Assembly (NCBI GenBank): GCA_903848645.1
Contig: CAINGU010000088.1
Coordinates: forward strand, 89,276-153,275
Source of the DNA: an uncultured cyanobacterium
Lineage (GTDB): Bacteria; Cyanobacteriota; Cyanobacteriia; Cyanobacteriales; Nostocaceae
Length of the DNA: 64,000 nt
Direction: 5' to 3'
The notes under the pieces are model-generated. The model made no database searches, was not told where the DNA came from, and saw nothing but the letters and a program-made list of their open reading frames with translations. Positions within the stretch are counted from its first letter, which is position 1. Each line of letters begins with the position of its first letter. Position numbers and translations under genes: made by a program. Below are positions 19,004-30,045 of this stretch, one piece after another.

Positions 19004-19040
19004 ATCCTCAGTTTAAAACTAGAAGTTCAAGACTGAGGAT
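19004..19040 (+). terminator. Hairpin downstream of the split gene
   Basis: ATCCTCAGT (19004-19012) pairs with ACTGAGGAT (19032-19040). It follows the TAA at 18992 and probably ends transcription of the original gene. Confidence 0.5.
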
Positions 19041-19165
19041 ACATTTACTCTAACCATTGTTATGTTCTAAGTTTCATTGAATCGTGTTGATTGAATGATT
19101 GAAAGCAAGTGAAATGGAAGCTATTGCTTCGTTGTTTTTGATAATCAAATCTCAATTTAGTTACC

Positions 19166-19861
19166 ATGAATATTCAATCAGTTCAAGAAAGTTTAAATTA
19201 TCTCATCCTGGTAATTACAGCATTCTCTACCATTGTCATGCTTGTTGATTTCATAGTGGGATTAGTGCATTTATGGCATCAAGTCGCTCTTAACGTCGAA
19301 CATTATACCACTCACAAAACATCTGAGCAATCAAACATTGAACCTATTGATACCACAAATAGCAATCTTAATGTTGAACAAGAAAATTGTCATCTATCTG
19401 CTAACTATAATTCTGTTGCCAATAGCTCTAAAAATGTTGAACATAACAATTGTAATCAATCAACTATCTATCATTATGCTTCAAATAGTTCTCTAAATGT
19501 TGAAAATGACAATGGCAATCAATCAAATGATAGCACTTCTTTACAACCAGAACTTGAACTTAATAATTCAGTTACTATTAACATAGACAAAATTGATTTA
19601 CGCACAGCTAGAAAAATTGCCAGTGCCATTAAAAAAGTTTCAAAAACCAAGTCTGACTTAATTATCAAACAAACAGTCAATGGTAAAAGCGTTCCTTTAG
19701 CTTGGTTACAAGCACAGATTAAAAATCGCTTAGAAATTGCTCCAGAAATTGTCAAACCAATTATTCAAAAATTAGCTCCTACTGCTATTAATAATTCTCA
19801 ACAGGATATCCAGCATCATCAGGTTGTCCAAACAAGTAAACGTCAGCGTCAAATTAGTTAA
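19166..19861 (+). CDS. Membrane-anchored hypothetical protein with internal repeats, 231 aa
   Basis: Residues 10-37 (LNYLILVITAFSTIVMLVDFIVGLVHL) form one membrane helix. Residues 40-130 hold at least three degenerate units of the form NSSLNVE(N/Q/H)xNxNxS, a likely flexible linker. Residues 145-205 (DLRTARKIASAIKKVSKTKSDLIIKQTVNGKSVPLAWLQAQIK) are a compact, basic, helical domain that could bind nucleic acid. There are no neighbours within 170 bp upstream. Function unknown. Confidence 0.55.
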   Translation: MNIQSVQESLNYLILVITAFSTIVMLVDFIVGLVHLWHQVALNVEHYTTHKTSEQSNIEPIDTTNSNLNVEQENCHLSANYNSVANSSKNVEHNNCNQSTIYHYASNSSLNVENDNGNQSNDSTSLQPELELNNSVTINIDKIDLRTARKIASAIKKVSKTKSDLIIKQTVNGKSVPLAWLQAQIKNRLEIAPEIVKPIIQKLAPTAINNSQQDIQHHQVVQTSKRQRQIS

Positions 19862-19878
19862 TTGAATCAAGTTATAAG

Positions 19879-19910
19879 GAGAGGGATATTACATATAAAC
19901 CTCTCTTTAA
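19879..19910 (+). terminator. Stem-loop after the 231-aa gene
   Basis: GGAGAGG near 19879 pairs with CCTCTC near 19901, followed by TTTAA. The remaining stretch up to 20158 shows no gene. Confidence 0.4.
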
Positions 19911-20158
19911 CAAAGTTTGGAGGTTAAATTACCGTGCTTCTAAAGGCAACAAGTTTTGTATCGTGTTCTAAATCCCCATTGCAAAACTTAATTACGAATT
20001 AATTTAATTATTCTTATCAAACAATACCAACTATAGCAGGAGTCACCGAGTCAGGAGTTAAGAGTCTCTTACCGTATGGCTTTTACTGTAGATTCTGTAT
20101 CTCATTCAAGTGCATACCGCTATAATACTTATGGCTTAAAAGCCCAATTGTTATCACT

Positions 20159-21973
20159 ATGAATTACTCTCCAGAATACATTTTAGTCAAAGATATTCCC
20201 ACTCTCAAAAGCGTTATCAAACCTTTGTTTTATGCAGAAATTTTAGCCTTAGATTGTGAAACAACAGGACTCGACCCTTTAACTGACACAATTAGATTAA
20301 TTCAAATAGCTGCACCTAATTACCCAGTTGTACTAATTGATTTACCAGCTATATCTGTGCGCGATAGCGCAGAACACAATACCAAAAGTAATCAGCTACA
20401 CTGCACCGGAAGCACTCGCACTGAAATTTATCGTTTACTACTCAAAAAACTCTTCTGCAACTCTGCTGTGAAAATTGCTCATAATGCCAAATTTGAATGG
20501 CAATTTCTCACTCAAGCTGGACTTCAACCTTCTGGATATTTCTTCGATACTCAACTTGCTTACCAAGTTGTGAATGCGGGAATTAAAACCAGTGCCTCTT
20601 TAGAAAATGTAGCTCGTAAACTGTTGCGTATCCAACTAGATAAAACCTTACAAACTAGCAATTGGCATCAACATCTGACTCCAGCACAATTACAATATGC
20701 TGCTACAGATGCTGCTATTTTACTTAACCTTTACCCGATTTTAGTCAAGAAATTAACACAGGCAAAATTGCTAAAAATTGCCCAACTGGAATTTCATTGT
20801 TTGCCTGTTGTCGCCCAAATGGAACTCAATGGAATGTTATTTGACTTGTCCAAATGGCAAACGCTGGGTGCAAAGTTAGAAGCTGATAAAATAAATGCAC
20901 TTCAACAGCTAAAAGAACTGCGTCTTGCTGGTAAATCTCAACTATCACTGTTACCAGAATTAACGGATACTGTTAATCCTAATTCACCCCCACAAGTATT
21001 AGCTGCTCTCCAAGCTATGGGTATTGCCATACAATCAACTAACCAAAAAGATTTAGTCCCTTTGGTTAATCAATATCCTATTATTAAGGCTCTTTTAGAC
21101 TATCGCCACCTTGCTAAAATTACTGCTACTTTTACTGATAGTTTACCTAAACATATTCACCCCAAAACTGGGAGAATTCACCCCAATTACTATCAACTAG
21201 GAGCAAGGTCTGGAAGATTTTCCTGTCGTCACCCACCATTACAAACCATTCCCCGTCATGCTGCGGCTAGAAATTGCTTTATTGCTGCACCTGGCTACCA
21301 AATTTTAGCAGCAGATTATTCGCAAATCGAATTAAGAATAGTAGCTCGTCTCTCTGGTGATGCTAAGATGCGCCAAGTCTACCGTCAAGGTGCTGATTTA
21401 CACAAACTCACGGCAGCTTTGGTAACTGGTAAGCGGATCATGGAGGTTACTGAGGAAGACCGCAGACTGGCTAAAGCGATTAATTTTGGACTGATTTACG
21501 GTATGGGGGCTGCCAAACTTCGCATTTATGCTGAAACTAAGTATGGTGTGACAATGACACTGGATCAGGCGAAGGCTTTTAGAACCAGGTTTTTTGATGC
21601 TTATTCTGGTGTGACTAAGTGGCATGAAACGATTAAGCAAGCATATTTGCGGGGTATTAAAGAAAGTCGGACTTTAGCAGGGAGAAGACGGAGATGGGCA
21701 GATAAACCAAGGTTAGCAGAAATGCTTAATCATCCTGTGCAGGGTTTGAATGCAGATATTAATAAGTTGGCGATGGTGAAGCTGATTAAGCCGTTAAGTA
21801 GGACTAATGCAAAGTTGATCTGCGTTGTCCATGATGAAATTGTCCTGGAATGTCCAGAGAATGAGGTGGAACGAGTGAGCAAAATGCTACACAGATGTAT
21901 GGTTGCTGCGGCTGATAAGTTTCTCAACCCTGTGCCTGTGGTAGTAGATATTACGGTAGGTGATTCCTGGTAA
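20159..21973 (+). CDS. Family A DNA polymerase with 3'-5' exonuclease domain, no 5' nuclease
   Basis: 604 aa, the Klenow-like part of DNA polymerase I. Residues 25-205 are a DEDD proofreading exonuclease (ALDCETTGLDPLTD with the Asp-x-Glu, KIAHNAKFEWQFL, YAATDAAILLNLY). The polymerase motifs follow: AADYSQIELRIVARLSGD (motif A), RRLAKAINFGLIYGMGA (motif B) and CVVHDEIVLEC (motif C). The chromosomal PolA normally adds a 5' nuclease, so this smaller enzyme is probably a plasmid replication or repair polymerase, as in some phages. All catalytic residues are present. Confidence 0.93.
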   Translation: MNYSPEYILVKDIPTLKSVIKPLFYAEILALDCETTGLDPLTDTIRLIQIAAPNYPVVLIDLPAISVRDSAEHNTKSNQLHCTGSTRTEIYRLLLKKLFCNSAVKIAHNAKFEWQFLTQAGLQPSGYFFDTQLAYQVVNAGIKTSASLENVARKLLRIQLDKTLQTSNWHQHLTPAQLQYAATDAAILLNLYPILVKKLTQAKLLKIAQLEFHCLPVVAQMELNGMLFDLSKWQTLGAKLEADKINALQQLKELRLAGKSQLSLLPELTDTVNPNSPPQVLAALQAMGIAIQSTNQKDLVPLVNQYPIIKALLDYRHLAKITATFTDSLPKHIHPKTGRIHPNYYQLGARSGRFSCRHPPLQTIPRHAAARNCFIAAPGYQILAADYSQIELRIVARLSGDAKMRQVYRQGADLHKLTAALVTGKRIMEVTEEDRRLAKAINFGLIYGMGAAKLRIYAETKYGVTMTLDQAKAFRTRFFDAYSGVTKWHETIKQAYLRGIKESRTLAGRRRRWADKPRLAEMLNHPVQGLNADINKLAMVKLIKPLSRTNAKLICVVHDEIVLECPENEVERVSKMLHRCMVAAADKFLNPVPVVVDITVGDSW

Positions 21974-22099
21974 CTACGGTACTTAGACAAGGAATGTCAT
22001 AAAAATACGTGGTCTAGCAGTAGCTATAACGATTAGGACATGGATTCCCACCTATACGGCAATAACAAGCCTATATTTTGTGCTAACCGCCCGGTTGCT

Positions 22100-22170
22100 A
22101 TAATTGAGAAACGAGCGCGTCTTCTTGCAAGCTCAGTGGCACTCAGCCCTGAGTTACTGATAAAATAAAA
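22100..22170. repeat. Hairpin resembling an IS200/IS605 element end
   Basis: AAGCTCAGTGGCACTCAGCCCTGAG near 22130 closely matches the hairpin AAGCTCAGTGGCTTTAGCCCTGAG in front of tnpB at 13387. No transposase follows, so this is likely a remnant end or a solo copy. Confidence 0.45.
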
Positions 22171-22233
22171 TCAACGTGAATTCAGATCAATTGGGCTAAA
22201 ATTTAATAGCTAAATAGCAGTTTATACCTTGCA

Positions 22234-23022
22234 ATGAACCCCTACGCTATCCTTAATCAGAACAAATATCAACGTGTTAGTGATGGCATGAGCCGACCCT
22301 TGCTAGAAAATTGCGAGACTGCCTCACATATCCTTATTTTAGTTTGGCCACAACTTGGAGATTTTGATAGTCTTGAATATGCGTGGTGGTTGCAGCGTGA
22401 AGCTAAAAACTTGACAGATAAAAAACTCGCTATTCGTGCGGTGGGAATTGGTAATCTCGCTTCTGGCACAAAATTCTGTGAATATACAGGATTTCCGCCG
22501 GAAAATTTATTTGTTGAACCTGATGGAGAACTACATCGCCAACTCAATCTCTATTCTGGTCTGAATCTTTCTCTCCCTGGACTTGCTGAGTCTCGGAAAG
22601 CTTGGCTAAATCTAATTTTGATGTGTGCAGGGATTGGTAGTCCGGGAACGCTGGCGGAAGTTTTTCGGGGATACAAGGGCGACCGCAAAGCCCCTCAACT
22701 CATTGGGGATAATGAAATCATTCAAGGTACTCCTCTACCTGCCTTCCAAGGCTCATTTTTCCAATTAGCCGGCGGCAGTGGCTTTCAACGCCCCTTTGAG
22801 TTAGCTACTCTGCGGCTACGGAATATGGTGGAAGTTCTCAGAAATTGGCAGACTTATGTACCGAATTCTACTTACTTAACTCAGCGCGGTGGCACTTTTT
22901 TGTTTGATAGCAAAGGTCAGTTACTTTATGAACATCGAGATCCAGGAATTCTCGGCTTTGCTGCTAATATGAGCCAACCGCTATCATTTTTATCCTTAAT
23001 TGAAACAGACAACTGGGCGTAA
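22234..23022 (+). CDS. Peroxiredoxin-like (AhpC/TSA_2-type) family protein
   Basis: 262 aa with a thioredoxin-like fold pattern: ASHILILVWPQLGDFDSLEYAWWLQRE, VGIGNLASGTKFCEYTGFPPENLFVEPDGELHRQLNLY and GGTFLFDSKGQLLYEHRDPGILGFA. This matches the cyanobacterial peroxiredoxin-like (AhpC-TSA_2) family. The usual peroxidatic TxxC motif is not visible at the expected position, only FCEYTG, so peroxidase activity is uncertain. It is a stand-alone passenger gene. Confidence 0.75.
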   Translation: MNPYAILNQNKYQRVSDGMSRPLLENCETASHILILVWPQLGDFDSLEYAWWLQREAKNLTDKKLAIRAVGIGNLASGTKFCEYTGFPPENLFVEPDGELHRQLNLYSGLNLSLPGLAESRKAWLNLILMCAGIGSPGTLAEVFRGYKGDRKAPQLIGDNEIIQGTPLPAFQGSFFQLAGGSGFQRPFELATLRLRNMVEVLRNWQTYVPNSTYLTQRGGTFLFDSKGQLLYEHRDPGILGFAANMSQPLSFLSLIETDNWA

Positions 23023-23172
23023 ACTATAGGAATCCGGTTTGATTCTTGTTCATTATACTGAGACTCAATCGTTGATTCGATGGGGTTTACGGTTTACAGC
23101 TTGTATGGCTTACGCCACGCTACACCACGCCACGCTATCAAAAATCGAATAGTAGCCCTATATATCGCTTTT

Positions 23173-24024
23173 TTATTTGCCAAAATTGACAGAAGAAGGA
23201 TAATTCCACTGCACCGGATCTAAATGATAGTAACATTGTAGCTGCTGATAAACTGCCGGATCATGAGATAACAATTGGTGTGGTTTTTCAAAGAAAGTTT
23301 CAGTCGCTACCGCAAAAAATTCTGCGGGATTCGTTGCACCATAACTATCTATGACATTATTGACTCCTTGGAGAACATCGTTACAAAGTTGTTGATATGC
23401 TTCGCTCATCACCTTTGCCCAAATCGGATAGTCAGAGTTGCGTTGTAAAATCGGCACACCTTCAGCTTTACCATCCTCTTGATCTAACTGATGGGCAAAT
23501 TCATGCAGGACAACATTATGTCCATCTTGCCAATTAAAAGTATCCTGTTTTATCTGTTCCCAAGACAATATTAACTGGTCTTTTGTCCACGATTCTCCTA
23601 GTCTTGCTACACGCCTTTCCTCAACAACATAATTGCTAATAGCAGCCGTTTCTTTAACAATATAGGCACTGGGATAAACCAGAATTGAACGCAGTTTTGG
23701 GAAGTATTCTCCTCGTTCATTGAGTAGAAGTAAACAGGCAACAGTCGCAATAATCAGTTTCATTTCTTCTGTTACCTGTAATCCTCTACAGCCAATAAAT
23801 TGCTTTTCGGTTAAAAACACTTGAATATGTCCTTGAAGTCGCCTTCTTTCATCAGCAGAAAGATAGAGATATATAGGAAGATTATTCTCAATAACGGCAT
23901 TCCAAAGGGGAGGAAAAGGGCGACGTTTGAGACGGTTTCTTCTCCTTTTCATGAGGAAGGGATTGGCTAAAATTACCGTGATAATTAGCCCAATAATGAC
24001 AAAGACAATAATTGTTTCAATCAT
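23173..24024 (-). CDS. M90-family (MtfA-like) zinc metallopeptidase
   Basis: I choose the ATG at 24024 (MIETIIVFVIIGLIITVILANPFL); the extended ORF start at 24105 lies within a dispersed repeat. Residues 1-22 form a membrane anchor. The zinc site HNVVLHEFAHQLDQEDG carries HExxH, and the downstream YGATNPAEFFAVATETFFEKP supplies the conserved Asn/Glu of the MtfA family. The 283-aa length fits. MtfA in enterobacteria acts on a sugar-regulation factor; the target here is unknown. Confidence 0.88.
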   Translation of the reverse strand: MIETIIVFVIIGLIITVILANPFLMKRRRNRLKRRPFPPLWNAVIENNLPIYLYLSADERRRLQGHIQVFLTEKQFIGCRGLQVTEEMKLIIATVACLLLLNERGEYFPKLRSILVYPSAYIVKETAAISNYVVEERRVARLGESWTKDQLILSWEQIKQDTFNWQDGHNVVLHEFAHQLDQEDGKAEGVPILQRNSDYPIWAKVMSEAYQQLCNDVLQGVNNVIDSYGATNPAEFFAVATETFFEKPHQLLSHDPAVYQQLQCYYHLDPVQWNYPSSVNFGK

Positions 24025-24069
24025 TGATTTTTGAGCATAATACAATTTTATGATACAGCAAATTTTATC

Positions 24070-24118
24070 TGGGTGAGGTACACTCGTAGCGGGCAAGATG
24101 CCCACACCACAAGATTTA
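24070..24118. repeat. Dispersed repeat GAGGTACAC...GCGGGCAAGATGCC
   Basis: The segment TGAGGTACACTCGTAGCGGGCAAGATGCCCACACCACAAGA is nearly identical to part of the MITE at 45688-45797. Here only one side is present, so it is a partial copy. It overlaps the false N-terminal extension of the M90 gene. Confidence 0.65.
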
Positions 24119-24211
24119 TAATATTAAGATGTGTAATTCATTTACTGGCAAAGTGCCGTATCAAATTCGTTGAAAAAAATCACACTAAAAACACGCTAAA
24201 GCTATGGCAAC

Positions 24212-24850
24212 TTACTCAAAAAAAGATTGAACAGTCAAATCCTTGAGGGTAATAGTGAAGTTACGCTGTTCTGCTGTAGCAATGAAGGAGATAATTGCCT
24301 CACAGGCCACAGCAACCGTTAACATCACTAGATTTCGTGCTAGGGGATAATCACAGACATCATCATTAACCTCAGAAGGAACACGATAAACATCATTCCA
24401 AATTACTTCTGCATAATCAGATGATAGCCCAGCATGAAGACAAGAAACACGTTTTTGATCAGCATAATCTTTCACTGCTTGACGTGCCACACTGTTGTCA
24501 AAAGCATCAATAATTAACTGACTGTCTTGGAGTAATTGATTAGTATTTGCTGGTGTCAACTCCTTTGTTTTAGCATCAACTTTAGTGCCAATTGCTCGAT
24601 ATAAATTGTTGGCTAAAATCTTCGCCTTAAATGCTCCTACATCAGAACGGTAGTAGGGTTGGGTAGAAAGATTACGTTCCTCAATGCGATCGCAATCAAT
24701 CACTGTAAGTTTATCAAAACCAGAGCGAGCTAAGTTTTCTACAATGTTAGCTCCTAATGCTCCCGCCCCACAAATTGTGATCGGATAATCCTTTAACTTT
24801 GTCATCACAGCATTGCTGCGGTAAAGCTGTTCATGGAAAAAGATACTCAT
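24212..24850 (-). CDS. ThiF/E1-like adenylyltransferase, part of the Ro60 cluster
   Basis: 212 aa Rossmann protein of the ThiF/MoeB/E1 superfamily, which adenylates the C-terminal Gly of Ub-like proteins. The ATP loop is ITICGAGALGANIVENLARSGF, followed by VIDCDRIEERNLSTQPYY (conserved Asp and Arg) and LIIDAFDNSVARQAV. Cysteines in VSCLHAGLS and DVCDYPLARN are candidates for a thioester site; no CxxC zinc motif is seen. It is the last gene of the minus-strand group that includes Ro60. A 67-aa protein upstream is a possible Ub-like partner (inference). Confidence 0.85.
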   Translation of the reverse strand: MSIFFHEQLYRSNAVMTKLKDYPITICGAGALGANIVENLARSGFDKLTVIDCDRIEERNLSTQPYYRSDVGAFKAKILANNLYRAIGTKVDAKTKELTPANTNQLLQDSQLIIDAFDNSVARQAVKDYADQKRVSCLHAGLSSDYAEVIWNDVYRVPSEVNDDVCDYPLARNLVMLTVAVACEAIISFIATAEQRNFTITLKDLTVQSFFE

Positions 24851-25064
24851 AATAGGTAATGGGTAATTGGTAATTAAGACACACTCTTAGTAACGTAAGT
24901 TGCTAGTTAGGGCAACTGTCAGAAATGGCTAACGCTCCCGTAAGGGATACAGGATTTCCATGATTTAAGGATAAACAGGATTAAAACTGGGATTTTATCC
25001 CCAATTATCCAATCCATTACCAATTACCAGCCTCAACTAGATGACTAGCAACTTGGGTTAGTAG

Positions 25065-25898
25065 TTAGTATTCTTGTTGTTCCATTACAGCTACTAAGGA
25101 TTGCAAGTCAAAATCGCGGTCGCGTCCACTCAGACAAATACCAGAACTGACAACAGTTAAATCAGATTTAGCGATCGCACTACTATGACGAATACCATCC
25201 GCAGTAGTCCAGTCAACAGTCCAATAATCACCGCGATCATGGAATTGAGTTAAAGTACCACCCCCCATTTGTAACGCCTTTCTCAATCGTCTTTCATCCT
25301 GTTGGGCTTGAGTAAAGCCCTCAACCTGCTGACTTGCTAATTCATACACCGTGCGGATTTCTGGAGTAATGCCTTTGAACTGCAAATCCTGTGTTGGGGT
25401 AAATTTTTTCACAGCAGATTGCAGAGTTTCCACAATTTCAGGATCGGTACGGCGATCAACTTCCTCAAACCAGCAGGATTTTCCATCCCAACGAGCTATG
25501 ATTTGCTCAAAGGCAACACCCTCAGTTACTAAATGTAATGCGATCGGCTTAACCAGCTTCAACCGTTGACGCATATCCGCTTCATTCACAGGGTATGCTA
25601 ACCAAGTTTGTTTTTGAAGTTCTTGTGCTAACCGCAGTCGGATTTGGGGAAAATGTTGCAGGTATTCGGCAATTTGGGGTAAATCTGCCTCTTCTACAAG
25701 CTTTGCTGTCTTTTCATCCACAGCCTGAAAGATGCCCCAACCTGCAAATTTACTAGGCTTTGGTGTGAAGGTGTAAACCATCCCAGCTACCCTTATGCGG
25801 ACTCGTCCACCTTTGACACAGGGCGCAAGGAATTGAGTTTCAGACAACTGTGCTTCTGCATTAGCTATTTGGTTGATTAGGTTAAATATGTTAGTCAT
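25065..25898 (-). CDS. Conserved hypothetical protein of the Ro60/ThiF cluster, 277 aa
   Basis: ATG at 25898 (MTNIFNLINQ) is preferred over the TTG at 25910. Residues 25-110 (FLAPCVKGGRVRIRVAGMVYTFTPKPSKFAGWGIFQAVDEKTAKLV) look like a small beta-barrel, followed by a helical region and a C-terminal domain. From memory this N-terminal unit recurs in other bacteria, but I cannot name it. It begins 94 bases after the rRNA-mimic RNA (25992-26200), which is transcribed in the same direction, so that RNA could be processed from its leader. The gap to the ThiF gene is 214 bp. Confidence 0.65.
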   Translation of the reverse strand: MTNIFNLINQIANAEAQLSETQFLAPCVKGGRVRIRVAGMVYTFTPKPSKFAGWGIFQAVDEKTAKLVEEADLPQIAEYLQHFPQIRLRLAQELQKQTWLAYPVNEADMRQRLKLVKPIALHLVTEGVAFEQIIARWDGKSCWFEEVDRRTDPEIVETLQSAVKKFTPTQDLQFKGITPEIRTVYELASQQVEGFTQAQQDERRLRKALQMGGGTLTQFHDRGDYWTVDWTTADGIRHSSAIAKSDLTVVSSGICLSGRDRDFDLQSLVAVMEQQEY

Positions 25899-25991
25899 AA
25901 CTAATACCAATTATTCAAAATCAGCTAGAAATTCAACCTAGAAACTCGCATAAAATCTAACTTTCTTAATTACGAATTAATCTAAATATTT

Positions 25992-26200
25992 CCTGCGTGC
26001 AAGTTAGTGGAGCATTGCGTGTTCTCAGTTACTAGAGGGACTCCACTGGTGAGTTGTTACACACTCTTTAAAAGATGGCTGCTTTCAAGCCTACTTCCCA
26101 GGTTCTTCGCACTCCCCGTTCACACACGCACACTGCATTTGGCAGTGTTACCTTTCCTCTCGTACTAGTATGTAGGCTCACACGAGTTAGGTCACGCAAG
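25992..26200 (-). ncRNA. Y-RNA-like RNA carrying 23S sarcin-ricin-loop and GTPase-centre mimics (module a)
   Basis: Read on the minus strand. Outer helix P1 is CTTGCGTG with CACGCAGG. A CCTAACTC strand follows, then helix P2 (GTGTGAGC with GCTCCAC, one bulge), then CTACATAC. The insert holds ACTAGTACGAGAGGAAAGGT (26150-26169), matching the 23S sarcin-ricin loop; a perfect hairpin ACACTGC/GCAGTGT; and at 26043-26102 a copy of the L11-binding GTPase-associated centre (GGCTTGAAAGCAGCCATC then AAAGAGTGTGTAACAACTCA). TAACTTG precedes P1'. A TATAAT box at 26212-26217 places a start at about 26200-26205, consistent with the predicted 5' end. Confidence 0.8.
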
Positions 26201-26211
26201 AAACATATTAC

Positions 26212-26233
26212 ATTATACTACAGCATAGTATAA
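26212..26233. promoter_or_regulatory. Palindromic operator overlapping divergent -10 boxes
   Basis: TTATACTA-CAGCA-TAGTATAA (26213-26233) is a perfect 8-bp inverted repeat. It contains TATAAT for the minus-strand RNA (26217-26212) and TATAAA for the plus strand, upstream of the WYL gene. No good -35 was seen for either direction. A regulator bound here would control both; the WYL protein is an obvious candidate, by inference. Confidence 0.6.
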
Positions 26234-26380
26234 ATAAATTTCCACTTTTCGGGCAAAAGGTAAAAGTAACGCTAACGTGTCAGCAATATGGTCATAAACG
26301 AATTTTTGTAATTCGGGATACTAGCAAAATTTCGTAAAATAAGATTTACTATTTAAGTAGTACCAATATACTAAAAGCTC

Positions 26381-26773
26381 ATGACTAAAAAGAAAAATTT
26401 AGGTCATAATTTTGGATTCCAAGAGCCTCCACTCCCCAATACTCTAATATCAGAACCGCTACTGCCAGATCCAAAAGTCTTAGAACTTATCAAACAAGCA
26501 ATTACCCAAAAGCGTTTAATTGAGTTTTACTATCAAGATTTCCAACGTATCGCAGAACCTCGTATTCTTGGATTAAAGGATGGATTTACAAAAGTTTTAG
26601 TTTATCAAGTTAGTGGTCAGAGTGGTTCCGGTCCACTTCCTGATTGGAGACGCATGAATGTTGAGAATATCTTACGTCTTCGGCTTCTTGATGAAACTTT
26701 TTCTAACCCTCGTCCTTCTCCATCTGGGAATCATAGTTCATGGGATGAAATTATAGCTACCGTTATCTTTTAA
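26381..26773 (+). CDS. Small WYL-domain protein divergent from module a
   Basis: 130 aa. Residues 30-105 (LELIKQAITQKRLIEFYYQDFQRIAEPRILGLKDGFTKVLVYQVSGQSGSGPLPDWRRMNVENILRLRLLDETF) match the WYL ligand-sensing fold: a short helix, IEFYY, an EPRILG strand and YQVSG. There is no N-terminal helix-turn-helix as in YafY-type regulators. WYL domains bind nucleic acid or nucleotide ligands and regulate several defence systems. The gene is the only plus-strand gene within the Ro60 cluster and shares a divergent control region with the ncRNA. Confidence 0.75.
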   Translation: MTKKKNLGHNFGFQEPPLPNTLISEPLLPDPKVLELIKQAITQKRLIEFYYQDFQRIAEPRILGLKDGFTKVLVYQVSGQSGSGPLPDWRRMNVENILRLRLLDETFSNPRPSPSGNHSSWDEIIATVIF

Positions 26774-26871
26774 TGTTTAGGTTGTTTTACAAGAGAGAAA
26801 TTGCTCTAAACAGCAAGGATATTTCTTGTGAATTTAGGATGTCTAATAGACAGAATCAATTGAAAATTTAC

Positions 26872-26920
26872 AAAGTAAGTAATGCTTACTATTACAAATA
26901 GTGAACATTGCTTACTTTTT
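26872..26920. terminator. Bidirectional terminator between the WYL and Ro60 genes
   Basis: AAAGTAAG and CTTACTTT form the outer stem, with inner pairing AATG..TTACTATT and AATAGTGAACATT, followed by TTTTT. It lies between two convergent stop codons. Confidence 0.7.
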
Positions 26921-26923
26921 AAC

Positions 26924-28552
<1,629 letters not shown>

Positions 28553-28580
28553 AACAACTGCCAATGGAAATAAATAAAAT

Positions 28581-28708
<128 letters not shown>

Positions 28709-28714
28709 AAAATT

Positions 28715-29510
<796 letters not shown>

Positions 29511-29562
29511 TGGATTGACCTCCTTATAAGTGATTGAGTTAAATACAATTTAAATAATCAGA

Positions 29563-29747
29563 ATTCCGCACAAGTTCAAGAAACTTTTTACAGCTACGGT
29601 TGTTCTTACCAAATATTGGCAGTGGACACGCAAGCTAAATCTGCGAGAGACTGATCATGCTTCGCTGGTTCGATTGCTCGAATTTTGCTACCTTAGAACC
29701 GTTATAAATGTGTATGTATGTATGTTTCTTCTGTCGGGGCGCGGAAT
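29563..29747 (-). ncRNA. Y-RNA-like module carrying a 23S helix 70/71 mimic (module d)
   Basis: P1 is ATTCCGCGC (29739-29747) with GTGCGGAAT (29563-29571). CCCGACAG follows, then perfect P2 AAGAAAC/GTTTCTT, ATACATACATAC, a 120-nt insert, and GAACTTG before P1'. The insert contains TATAACGGTTCTAAGGTAGC (29687-29706), which matches the universally conserved 23S segment ATAACGGTCCTAAGGTAGC of domain IV, continued by AAAATTC. A GCAA tetraloop hairpin (TTCGA-GCAA-TCGAA) replaces the natural helix 71 tip and GGTTC pairs with GAACC. It starts 11 nt after the stop of the 67-aa gene. Confidence 0.78.
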
Positions 29748-29757
29748 ACTAAACACT

Positions 29758-29973
<216 letters not shown>

Positions 29974-30045
29974 TTAAATTACAAATTGTTATTCATGGAT
30001 CTGATCGGGATTGAACCGATACCCTCCCTGTGAGAGTTGCACTCA

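Noticed and set aside
24880-24960. Sixth Y-like module (TTGCCCTAACTAGCAACTTACG) upstream of the ThiF gene
   Set aside because: It has CCTAAC and AACTT but only a five-pair stem, no P2, no TACATAC and no insert; probably chance or an extreme remnant.
26040-26170. A genuine 23S rRNA gene fragment from a decayed rrn operon
   Set aside because: The two 23S-like segments are from sites far apart in 23S rRNA, lie in one self-closed structure with its own -10 box, and the closing helix shows compensatory change. No other rRNA sequence is adjacent.
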